From: Hippopus hippopus
Lineage: Eukaryota > Mollusca > Bivalvia > Cardiida > Cardiidae
Direction: 5' to 3'
DNA length: 64,000 nt
Assembly (NCBI GenBank): GCA_946811185.2
Contig: OX328107.1
Location: 28,169,587-28,233,586, forward strand
Part shown: in pieces, positions 37,201 through 49,200 of the stretch
Layout: each line of letters starts with the position of its first letter
Position numbering within the stretch: position 1 is the first letter of the stretch
Notes under the pieces: model-generated
Told to the model about the DNA's origin: nothing
Database searches by the model: none
What the model saw: the letters and a program-made list of their open reading frames with translations, nothing else
Position numbers and translations under genes: made by a program

Positions 37201-40200
37201 TTCCCTTGGCAACAAAAATAAGGGGTCATTGTGACCCCCTATTCTAAAATAATAAGGGTCATTTTGGAATTTGTGGGGGTCACAACAACGTGTAATTAGC
37301 TTAGACAAAAATACTATTTGTAAAACTATATGTGTTTTTTTGTGTGTGTGTTTTCTATCCACTGTAAATCTTTGTATACCCTATATATGTGTTATTACAT
37401 GGTGATAGATACATAATAACACAAGAGAATCTCTATATAGAACTAGTGAGCTTACAGCCTAGTTGGCACCTTTTTCATAAAGACTATCTGGAGTATCCTT
37501 TATTTACGCCTGTTCCTAGCAAGCAAATATGCTGTAGCTGCAGACAAGCTGTCATATCTCGAAGTAATTTTAATCTTTAAAGGGTATCATCATGACCGCT
37601 AGTGTTTTGATGATGCACAAGGGCTGAATTTCAAAGTTTGTACAGCCTCTCTGTGGTAAAGGGTTATTTTGTTTTGTTTTCATCAAAAGAATCAACCGTT
37701 TAACTGGTGAAAACAGCTTGTTGTCGGACGGTTTGGGAAGTCTCCACTGTTTTTCTTGATAGAGAATATCCATTTCGGCTGAAGATAAACTATTTTCACC
37801 AGGCCGATTCCTGTGTCTTTAGCTAATTTACAGAAAACCCTTGAAACCTTGAAATGTGTTTCTGGGTGCTCTTACCAGGCGTTTTATCGTCTGATCTTTG
37901 TTTAAGGGCTCTTCTTCCTTGCAGATGGCAAGAATGACATCGATTTTGACAGAGCCATATTGTTTTCATTAGAGAGCGACTGGTTTAGTCTAGACCTGTT
38001 TAAAGACCGACGGTATTCTAGCAAAATTGATACACAGTCCAGTGTTTCGTCCCATTTTCTCTTCGTACTCCAGATCTTTCATCTACTCGCAATGTAAGAA
38101 GTGTCGGTAGTACTGTATATATACGATCGTTAGTAACTTCTATCGTATTTGTGCGTCAACAATGACGCATTTTTGAAAAAATTGCGGGTCATTTTCCTAA
38201 AAAATGCATCAAAACGCACAAAACCGTGTGTCAAGGAAAACCCTGCATATTTTACCTCAATCTAAAATACGGTGAACTGTAACATTGCTCCGCCCTGCCA
38301 AGTCAATTCTTACAGCCATTAATCTGTCACAATTATTGTAAAATCCGTGTCCCTGAAGTGAAGAAATAAGTATGATAAATTCTTTACCAGACAACAAAAT
38401 TTTAGACTTGTCCAAATTAAGAGCATTTTGCTAAGTGCAAATTTGGCTGAAATGATGGGATTTGTCTGTGAAAGAGTAGAAAACTTTGTCGGAAAAAGAA
38501 GAAAATGCTGGTAACCACAGTTTCAGGGTTGCATCTAGAGTGCGGGATTGCCGAAATCCCACATCAAAATTAAAAATCCCGCAAAAACGAAATTTGTTTG
38601 CGCACCAAATCCCGCACCAAAACGAACTAGCCCGCAAAAATTGCATGATCGTGCGCACCATAATGGGGGAAAAGAGAGAAAAAAATGACTTCGGGGGAAT
38701 AAAATGTAACAAAATTAGCATGGGTCACCCCAATAATCATTCGAAATCGTAGACTGTCGGTTTATTTTGATCATGTCAATAAACGCTTGTCATCTGTGTT
38801 ATGCAGACGAAAAACCTCAATGCAGGGCCCACGCTGTCGATCACCAGTGGCACCGAATGCGATAATTTAGGAAAGTGTGTCCAAAAATGACGCACTGGCG
38901 AATCTGCTAGCAACAATTGATGTCTTATGGCTACAAAATTCTTGAAGATAATAACTCTGTCATAAATAGTGAGTATTATGTATGACGGACCACACGTCAC
39001 CGTTTACCACAACTTAACAAGCTGGCATGTAATGAAAAGCGAGATAATGATGTCAGTCTGCTTATCTAGGGTAAAAATGACATGTTTTGAAGTGACCTGC
39101 AACCCTTATTGACAAATTCTTGAAATATCATGTGGAAATACTTATAAAAAAATTAATTGACATGAAAAAGATCGATGCAAAAAAACGCAAAAACCCATGA
39201 TACAACAAAATATCAATTTGACATCGTCTGATCAGAGGCATTCAGACTGTCTTTTCAGCTTTGGTAGTGAATTTAAGCAGTAAATTTACATACCGGTAAA
39301 TATCTGTATGAAACAATGGATGGAAGCTAAAATCTCTCTGTAATACTTAGGTAAAAGTTTCGGTGAATTTATGAAATGAAAATATTGAACAATTTAGGAT
39401 AGATAGGGTAGGATGGGGATTAGTCTATTTGTCTTACAGTGATTATACTGTAACAAGTGTTAAAGAAAAAGTTACAGGACATTCATCTTGACAAAGAAGA
39501 CCAGATTAAAATAACCCTTTAATGGATGTGATCTTTATTATTTTCCCAAAGACAAAAACAAATAATACATTAACCTTTACCATATTATGGGAACCGCCAT
39601 GAAATTTGTCCCCCCTCTTTACACTTGAAGGGGGGGGATGTGCCCCCCTTTTCTGAAGATGATGGGGGACTGCCCCCCTATTTGAAAATTTCTAGATGCA
39701 TCCCTGCAGTTTCTCCTTCTCCTACAATGTTTTGTACCCCTTCAAAGACAGATTCCATGATGTTACATGTCACATTTAATTATCTTTTATTTCCAGAATG
39801 ACTGTAGTTTTAGGTTATCTGCCTCAGGAACTTTTAGGCTCATCAGTTTATGAATACTATCATCAGGATGACATCACAAGAATGGCCGAAATCCACCGAA
39901 AAGGTAAGGAAATATAATTTCAGCTTTGAGTAGGTTACAAGTACTGTCTGCATTATGTGTAAACTCTTTATCAGACATTTTTTCGACATGCCCAAATTGA
40001 AAGCATTTGCTGAAAAAAATAATTAACGAATTGAAACTATGTTTGTGTCTTTCTTTGAAAGGGTAGAAAACATTGTGTAAATTGGAGAAAATGCTGCTTA
40101 CCAGCATTTTCTATTTTTCCCCTCATTGTTTTCAAAAGGCCCCTTCCTTAGGATTGTTTGGTAAAAGGTTGAATTTACTAGGTAAATAGGCAGTGTAGAA

Positions 40201-43200
40201 AACTTCACAGAAGAAAGAGACATTTGATGATTTCTGACCTCATGTAACAGACTAAATTTTTTTCCTTTTCTATAAAGGATTTCAAAAGCCTTCTTCCTCA
40301 TTTATTTGTCTTCTTGTATTGGAGTTTAACACGGTTTTAACATCTTAGGTCTTATCTCGCGGTCAGTGCACCTATGCATGTGATTCCCGGCTTTCTCACA
40401 CCAGTTCTGACGCAACTTTCCTTCCAAGCCACTTACTACTCTTTTCACATGCAACAGGTGAGAGGTGAAAAATCGCCTGTCAAAAAGTTTGTCTCAACAA
40501 GGTATCAACCTCGTAAACACCGAGTCAGGAGTCAGATACCCTAACCACTGAGCCTGACTTCTTCCTCAAGGTCATGAAAACACAGGATTGTGTGGTGAAG
40601 GGTCACAATAAACCTGTTTAGAAATGGGTTAAAAAGGGAAATAAATTTAAGAGAGCTTTGCCTGTTCTCTAAAACCAGAGATTGAAAGATGAAACTCTCT
40701 TGTATTTGAAGGGGTAAGAAGTCTGAAATATGTTTATTGATTTGAAGGAAATATGGCTTAGTTGCATGTTGACATTCAGTTTTGTCAATTTTTGTCCCAC
40801 TTATAATTTTCAGTTTCTTCAAATGCTAAAAAAACAAGATCTTGTCCTTGTTAATATTTAATTCTTAGGCTGCTAAGCGTGACTCAAGGATCCTTAGCAG
40901 ACAGTGTAGATGAAGATCAGACTGTACAGAACCTGCAATCTGATCTTGGATCTGCACTGTCTGATAACGAAATATCATTTCCAAAAAAATACCTTTGAAA
41001 TAGCAAAATTTGTGTTTTGCTATAGGGTTTGAAAGTTTTATTACTCTTATTTAGCAGGATAAGGGTTAAGTTTTGTTTGACAACTTTCTATAAGCCCCAA
41101 GGGACCTTTTGTGTTATGCCCCTCTGCGTTTGTCCACCCATCCATCCCTTCTTTAGCAATTTTGTGGTACCATGCTCTTTAATAATATTTGCTCTATATC
41201 TCAAAAAACCTTGGTCTGATTTTGAAAATAATTCACAAACGTGTGCACCATGGTGAAAGAATGTGTATAGAAGAGATTTCAGACACCAAGCTTTGTCACT
41301 TTGCCACACTCTGGCAAACAGGGGTTTAATGCATCTCGGTAATGTGTTATACCAAACAAGTCTTCACATAATTCGAGATCCATAAAATCCACTTAGTATG
41401 ACAATTGACTGGATATGCAGGTAGAATGGTCCTTGTACAGGTATAAAATTTAGAAACAACAAAAAGTTTCGACCAATGTCAGCCTGCGCAGACTGCGCAG
41501 GCTGACATAGGTTGATACTTTTTGCAGATGCATTAAGCCCCCTTTTCACAGAATATGGCTCAAGTATTTTCTCAGAACAGATGGATACATGAACCATTGA
41601 TGTGTCACCACAAATTTGGTACATTTGACATGAATGTGATTGAGAAAGACTGTTTATGGGCTATCTTCTTGCATTACTTCTGTAAATAGACTCAGTTATT
41701 ATATTCATGCAATTTTGGAGGACATTTTGTGAGAGATAGTTGTTTTATAATGGAGATGTAATTCTTATTTTTCTTCTTTTTTTTTTTTCAGAGATTTTGT
41801 TTGTTAATTTAATTCATATTGGACTTCTTTTTTTTAAAATTTGAATTTTAGAAACTAGGCCAAGAGCACTTTTCAGTTTTAACCTTTTACCAGATGACAA
41901 AATTTTAGAATTGTCCATATTGAAAGTATTTGCAGAGGACAAAGTAAATGGGTCTCAAATAATGAGATTTGTCTTTGAAAAGATGTAAAGCATGGCGGGA
42001 AAAGGAGGAAAATGCTAGTCGCTGGTATTTTTTCCTTTTTCCCACCATGTGTTCAAAAAGCTTTTAAGTTTCCTTGAAGGTTGTTAAAACACAGGATTGT
42101 TTTGTAATTTCTAAAATTATTGATGCATTTGTTTTTGTTAGATTAATCCTTTATCACTGTATCCTGAGTTTTAACAGCCCTGGGAAAGACATTTTAGGCT
42201 TTTGAAAATAATGTGGGAAAGGGAGAAAATGCTGGTAACCAGCATTTTCTCCTTTTCCAACAATGTTTTCTGCCCTGTCAGAGAACCACAGTTCAGTTGT
42301 ACCAATTTCAAATTAGTCATGTGCAGTTACTTTCAGTTAGGAAGAGCCAACAATATGTTGTTTGGGAAAGAGTTGATATGTTTGTCACATAACATATTGC
42401 ATAGCTCTGATAGTTCAGTGGTGATGCTCAGGGCCAAGTATCATTGATTGTGAGTTCAAATCCTGAATAAGCCAGAGTTCTTTGATGATTGATGAAAGAC
42501 ATTGCTGAATTGACTCCATTGATAAGGAAAAGAAGGAAATAAATTGAAGAAAATGTTTGTGAAGTTCCAGCAAAGAAACAAAAGATTGGTTACTATTACG
42601 GAACTGCCAAGCCCTGGTAGCTCAGTCAGTAGCGTACAGGACTTGAGAACAGGGGGTTGCTGGTTCAATCCCTGGCTTGGCCAATTTCTTTCCGATGATT
42701 GATGATAGTCATTGTGACAAGATTCATTCTTCTCTCACAGCTGACCATCATTTCAATGATGGTTATGTGGGAAAGCAGCCAGTGGCTTGGAAAGAATATT
42801 GTGCTGAATACTGGTAAAAGAAACTCCAGGAAAGCATGGATAGGTGCACTGGCTGCCATGATATAACTGAAATGATGTTAAAAACGATGTTAAATAGAAT
42901 GATTAAACAAGACTTACTGACAATGGAGGGAAGTTGAAGTTTGATCTGGATTTTATCGTTTGCTAACTCCTGAAGGGCTTACACAGAGATGACGTAGCTC
43001 ATTACTTATGAATATCAGTCTTTAGAGTCCATGTGATGCCAAATTTGTGAAACCATTTTTCATCAAAATTTGACATCGATAATATTCTTGAACAGAGAAA
43101 TACCAGTACACAGGCTGGGTGGGAGGGTGTGTAAGCCCTTCAGGAGTTAGCAGACGATAAAATCCAGATCAGACTTCAACTTCCCTCCGTTGTCGGTAAG

Positions 43201-46200
43201 TCTTGTTTAATCATTCTATTTTATCATCTGCTTCACAGAGACTTTAGAGAAATTTCTCTGTTCAAGCATTTTTCTAGAATGGTTATAATTTTGTTCACAA
43301 ATAATTAACGCACCTATTGGGATATGATATTCTATTTCTGCTACTTACATACATCATATATCATATAGTCTTAATCTATTACTAACATATCTAAATATTC
43401 AATAAAATGTATACACTTAGAACTTGTTTGACGTTTAGGTAGTCTTTAACAAACATAATTGAACAGAATTGTGTGTTTCAGTTTCTATTTCCTTGTTATA
43501 AAATTTTGCAAAGGTTAGAACATTACTCCAGCCTGCAGTTTTCAATAAATTTTTCAAAGGGATGCCCCTTGACGCAGCTCTACTTGCTGCAGCTGATCTT
43601 ATGCTGTGGGGCGCGTAATGTTCAAGCACCCCTGCTTTCTGCAAGCAATTTCTAATCCACCTACTGAGTGTACATTTTGCTATCTGTTTATGAGGTTTTT
43701 GAGTACTTATTAATAATTTGTCTCCTGTCCTGAGATATTTTGTGCGTTCCAAATATTCTTTGAATACAGTAACTATACAAATATTTCTATCATAAGCTTT
43801 CAGAATCAAAGGTTTGAGATGTCTGCCTGGCTTTGTTTGTTTTAGTAAATGATTGAATTTTATTACCAAAGTGTCATCTTCAAAGGATGTATCTTCTAGA
43901 GTCATTAAATGCAGAGTTTGGCATCACTGTGCTGTTAATAAGAGAAATAATACCGGTAATTTTTCAGATAGCCTAATTAAGGTTAAATCAGGAGGTAGTT
44001 CTCCTAAATAATCTAAAACTTTTTGTACATCCCAAATTCTGTCATATTTTGGTAGTGCTGGTCTCAATTCAAAAATACCCTTCATAAATCTATTGAGTAT
44101 TTTACAAGAACCAAAATCAGTACTGGAACAAAATTTAATGCTTATCAACTGGTTGATTGCAGATCTTGCTGTGTTAATGGCACTATAACCTAAACCTTTT
44201 TTGTAAAGCTTAGTCAAAAAAGTAATAATGTTTGAAGGTTTTGGAGACAAAGGATTTACAGTTCTTTGTGATGCGAATTTTAACCATTTGTTTAAGTACA
44301 CTGCGTATGTTGCTCGGGTAGATTTTCGCCATGCTGCCATTATAATGTCACATGAGTCATCGAATATATTTTGCTGTCGTAACGCATCTCGGATATGCAA
44401 AAAACACCCAGTTTCAGATGTTTCAGTGGATGTTTCACTCCAGGTTTGTGGTGTAGAAACAAGATATCCTGTGCTGGGGGTAGTTGATGCCAGCTGTGAC
44501 AGAGCAGTTTCAGAAGATGTGGCCACCATGTGTGTGTTTTCCATATCGGTGCTATCAGAACTGCCTCTGCTTTGTCCGATTGAACCTTTTGCAGAATTCT
44601 GGGGATCAAACTGAAAGGAGGAAACATGTAGAGTAATTCTCGATTCCAATCCCATGTGAACGCATCAATAGCATATGCTTCATGATCTGGATAAAATGAC
44701 ACGTATTTCTTAAGTTTGGCATTCAGCCTAGAGGCAAACATATCTATGTTTATCTCTGTATATACACATTTAATCCTGTTAAAGACTGATTGGTCAAGTG
44801 ACCACTCTAAGTCGTCCTTGTAAACATGTGACAGTTTGTCTGCTTCATCATTTATGTGACTTGGAATATGCGCTGCGCTAAGGTGAATTTTGTTTGAAAT
44901 GCACCACAGCCAAAGTTCACGTGCAATTTGATTCAAATCGCTTTTCTTACCCCCAAATTTGTTGATGTATGCACACGTTGTAGTGTTATCACTTAAAATT
45001 CTGACATGAATGTTTGTTTTTCCCTTTAATAAAGCCATACCGCCAAGTTTACAAGCTTTTAATTCTAAAACATTTATGTGTAAAGCCTGCTCTTCATCTG
45101 ACCATAGCCCTTTTGTGTATTTTTCTTCGGAGGAAATTTGCGCCCCCCCATCCTTTCAAGCTAATGTCACAAGTCATAATTAAATCTGGATTTGTTTCGT
45201 AAACAAATTTAAATGAATTGCTTAAATTGTGTATCCACCAGTGAATGTGCAATTTAGTATCTTCAGTCACTTTCATGAAAGCACTGTAATTCCCTCTCTT
45301 CCAATTAAGATTCTTATCTTTGACACGTTCCAGTGGTTTATAATACAGCAGAGCGTATCTCACGCCTGGTTCACAAGTGACCAGCATTCCAATTAGCTTA
45401 GCAAATGTTCTAATTGTTATGAATTTTGACCGGCAGATTTTTATACATAAATTTGTGATGTTGTCAATTTTTTCTCTGGTTGGTCTAATTGTCATAGTTT
45501 CTGAACAAAGTACAAATCTAACAAATACTATTTGTTTAGAAGGTATCAATACTGACTTATCCAGATTAATTGTTAATCCCAAGTTATCCATTAACCTAAC
45601 AGTTCCCCAGATATTTTCTTCACATTCTGCATATGTTTGTCCTTGAAGACAAGAATCATCTATGTATGCTGAACTTATGTAACCCTTTTCCCTTAAACTG
45701 GCAAAAACTGGTTTTAAAACTTCTGTGAACACTCTTGGCGCGGTCGCTAGCCCCATTACCAAACATGTCAATTGATATTTTTGGCCATTGTACCAAAATC
45801 TGAAAAATTTTGTATGCTTTTCTGTTATTGGTAAAGAGTAATAACTTTCCAATAAATCTACAGAGCCAAAATAGCAGTTTTTACGCATTGAATTTATAGT
45901 GAATTGTAATGTTTCCATTTTGAAGTGTACAGGCTCTATGTTATCATTAAATTGTTTTAAATTGAGAATAATTCTTATCTTATTGTCCTTTTTTGGCCTA
46001 GTGAAAATATTTGAAATGAATTCCCCCTTAGCCTGTATATGTGGTACTCTTTCAATAACTTTGCATTTTAGAAATCTTTCCAATTCTTTTTCAATTTTGG
46101 CATTTTCATCAGCAGAAAATTTTAATTGATTTGGAATTCGATGCTGAACTGGAGTTTTACTGATTTCAACATGATGACCAGTTACAGTTTCTAGTATCCA

Positions 46201-49200
46201 TTTATCGGATGTCAATTTTTTCCATTCATCTAAATAAAGGCTTGTTTTGCCAGCTTCAAAATTATGCAGCGTGTTTTTTAGTTTGAACATTTTCGACCCA
46301 ATACTTACACATTGAGATATTATTCGCGGTACTTCTTTTGGTGAACGTTTTGTTTGTTGTAGGCTTTGCCGTAGACCTTGTAATTTTGTCCTGAGCGTCT
46401 CATTTTGTTGTTTGATGGCCGGAACTGGTGGCTGGAGGGGGGGTACCGATATTGTTGTCTGGTATCGGCCATCCTCTCTCCCCCTCACTTGATCAAAAAA
46501 ATCCTTCCCTTTAGGTGTCATTTGAACTGATTTTGATGTGTCTAGGCTTTTGCTTTTATCAGCCAAATCATCTCCAAATAACCCTGTGGCTGAAATTGGG
46601 TGGTCTTCGCTGCACAGGGTTTTGAATTTTGGAAAGAGTTCTTTTTTGATCGTGTCCCGTCTCTGCATATTCATTTTATGTACTTCTCCGCATATTAGTT
46701 TCACGCTGTCCCCTATGTAATTTTTCAGCGTCATGACATCTGGTGATTTATTTCCAGCAATGTGATCCAGAGCCCTTACCAATGGAATAAGGGGCTGGTT
46801 CAGTGCACTTATAGTTTTTTGTTTAGCAACGTCAAGCGATTTTGTTCCCCGTTTCAACTGATCCCACAAGAATGAATCGACCCTCGGTACTTGCAGATTT
46901 GTTACATTCTCTGGGCACTTGTTGTGTTCAATCAATGCTTGCAATTTATTTGCATCAGATGGGCATCTTAAACTTATGTTTATTATCTTTGCCACTTCCT
47001 CCTTTACTCTGTCCCCGCATTTCAATTCTAAAAAATGAATTTAACTCAGCCATGCAGTCTTCAAGCGGGGAGCTAAGTTCCTGTGTTTCATTAGAAGTCA
47101 GTAAGTTATCAATTTCATCGACTTTGCTTTCTGAGTCAGAAATATCTGTTCTCGATGTCTTTCGGGGAATATCACTAGTGTCGCCATCACTAGGTCCTTT
47201 TCTTTTCAACTGAGACTTAATTGAAGCCATCTCGTTAGCTAGTTCTCTTATTTGAAGCGATTGAGCTTCAAATCCCCGGATTGACTGGGTAAAGGTGTCT
47301 AAGATTTCCTCTCCCCTTTTCAAGAAGCCACCAAGACTTTCGTTTTGTACATTTGGCGTACTGAGACCTTGTGCAACAGGAGGATTTGAATCCCCATTCA
47401 ATACATCTTGACATTCAGTCATTTCTGATCTTCTCCCCACCTCTCCTATCTCGATATTTATCTAAAATATGAAAATGTTTCTTCTGTTCATTTTTCTATC
47501 TATTTCCGTTTTCGTTTAACAATAAAGGCATCATTTGCCAAATCTTGCAAAAGGTTAATCTTTCCGATTCACGATTAATCAATTTGTTTTACCGTTATCA
47601 GTTACATTCATTTAATACAGTTACAGCCCATAAAATGCCTCTGCAATAAATCACGGGCGTGTGTGTCATTCAGACAATTTTCTAACGGTCTATCATCTGA
47701 TAGCGTATCTTTATCAGGTATTTGCACTCTTCATAGTCGGGTTGCTCTCAGCATCCCCAATAGGCTCAATCGAGCAATTTTACGGAGAACAAAGGATTTC
47801 GAACAAAATCATTAAATCTCTAAAATGGCTTACCCGATCTATTGCACACTTCCAGTCCTAGCTGTCTTCCAACTTTCACAATATTTCTACAGTTTTATTC
47901 TACCAAGTAATGTATCTAAATTGAGTTTTAATAAAATTTTATTGGACCCTAAATTAATGACTGTTTATCCCCTAAGTAATAGCCTCTTTCTGATATTCAT
48001 AAGTAATGAGCTACGTCATCTCTGTGAAGCCCTTACGGAGTTAAGCAGACGATAAAATATTATACAATCAATCAGTCACTTATCACTGAACTCAAATTAC
48101 TATTGGAAATAAAATTAGACAAAAATATACATGTAAAAGTATCGAATGTAGAATAAAAAGTTTTAGTCTGCCAAGCCTGACCTTGACTTATGTACACTTT
48201 GTTTCCTCCTAGAGAAAAACCACAAGTTCTGCTGAATATTTTCTCTATACCCCTTTTGGTGCCTGTAACCTTTTACCAGACGCCAAAATTTTAGCCTTGA
48301 CTTAATTGAAAATGTTGCAGATGAGAAATATTATTTATCTTATCTAATGGGTTTTGTCTTTGGAAGGGTGAAAAACATTGTGGAAAAAGGAGAAATGCTG
48401 GTCACCAACATTTTCTCCTTTTCCCACAGTGTTTTCAAAAGCCTTCTTTCTCAAGGTTGTTTTAACACAGGATTGTTTGGTAAAGGATTAATAATTATTG
48501 TGATATTGTCTGAAATTTTCTATATGTCATCTTGGGATTTTTTTTTTGCCATCTTTTTTTCAAAATTCCATTCTCATTAAAATTTCTCTCTTGTCTCTTG
48601 TTCTGCTGACAAATAACATCTGCCTCGGTGAAATATTATATTTTGTTCTGACTTCTAAACCCATAGCCTGTAAAATACATAGCCTGTAAAAGACAATCAC
48701 TGATATCCTAGCTGGTGGCTTCAGTCACTGATGTCGTAGCTGGTGGCTTCAGTCGCTGATGTCCTAGCTGGTGGCCTGAGTTGCTGATGTCCTAATGGAA
48801 AGGAGTAGACCAAGATCAGTCTTCCCATCTGTACAGATCTTAATCGGTCGCTTCAGTCACCTTTTGAAAAAGAGGAGATTAAAACAGCCTGTACAATCTG
48901 TGCAGTCAGATCTTGGTCAAGTTGCTTCACTTGGCGGTAGAATTAATAATGGGTCCTAGGAAATGCTCAGTTATGTTGATTATTTGAATACACACTAAGT
49001 CTTGATAAAAGTTAACTCTTTACCAAACAACAAAATTCTAAACTTGTCCAAATTGAAAGCATTTGCAGATGACAAAATAAACCCGACTCGAACATTGAAA
49101 TTTGTTTACAGGAGGGTAGAAAATGTTGTGGGAAGGAGAAAATGCTGGTTACCAGCATTTTCTTCTTTTCCCACAATGTTTTCAAAAACTTTCTTCTTCG

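Larger units (their letters stand above)
42891..48056 (-). mobile_element. DIRS-type tyrosine-recombinase retrotransposon, decayed, in bmal1 intron F-G
   Basis: About 5.2 kb in antisense to bmal1. Gene order on the minus strand is Gag, reverse transcriptase, RNase H, tyrosine recombinase, the DIRS order, with the recombinase frame overlapping the end of the RNase H frame as in the family. Inverted terminal repeats are 42950-43018 and 47988-48056. An internal complementary region at 43129-43222 is the reverse complement of the outer end 42891-42984. DIRS elements integrate by recombinase without target duplication, and none is seen here. At least three lesions (two frameshifts and one stop) make it non-autonomous. 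The left end abuts a SINE tail. Confidence 0.93.

Noticed and set aside
47030..47036. TTTTTTA on the minus strand as a programmed -1 frameshift site between Gag and RT
   Set aside because: The codon phase is wrong for a -1 slip; the change needed is +1. A homopolymer length change is simpler.
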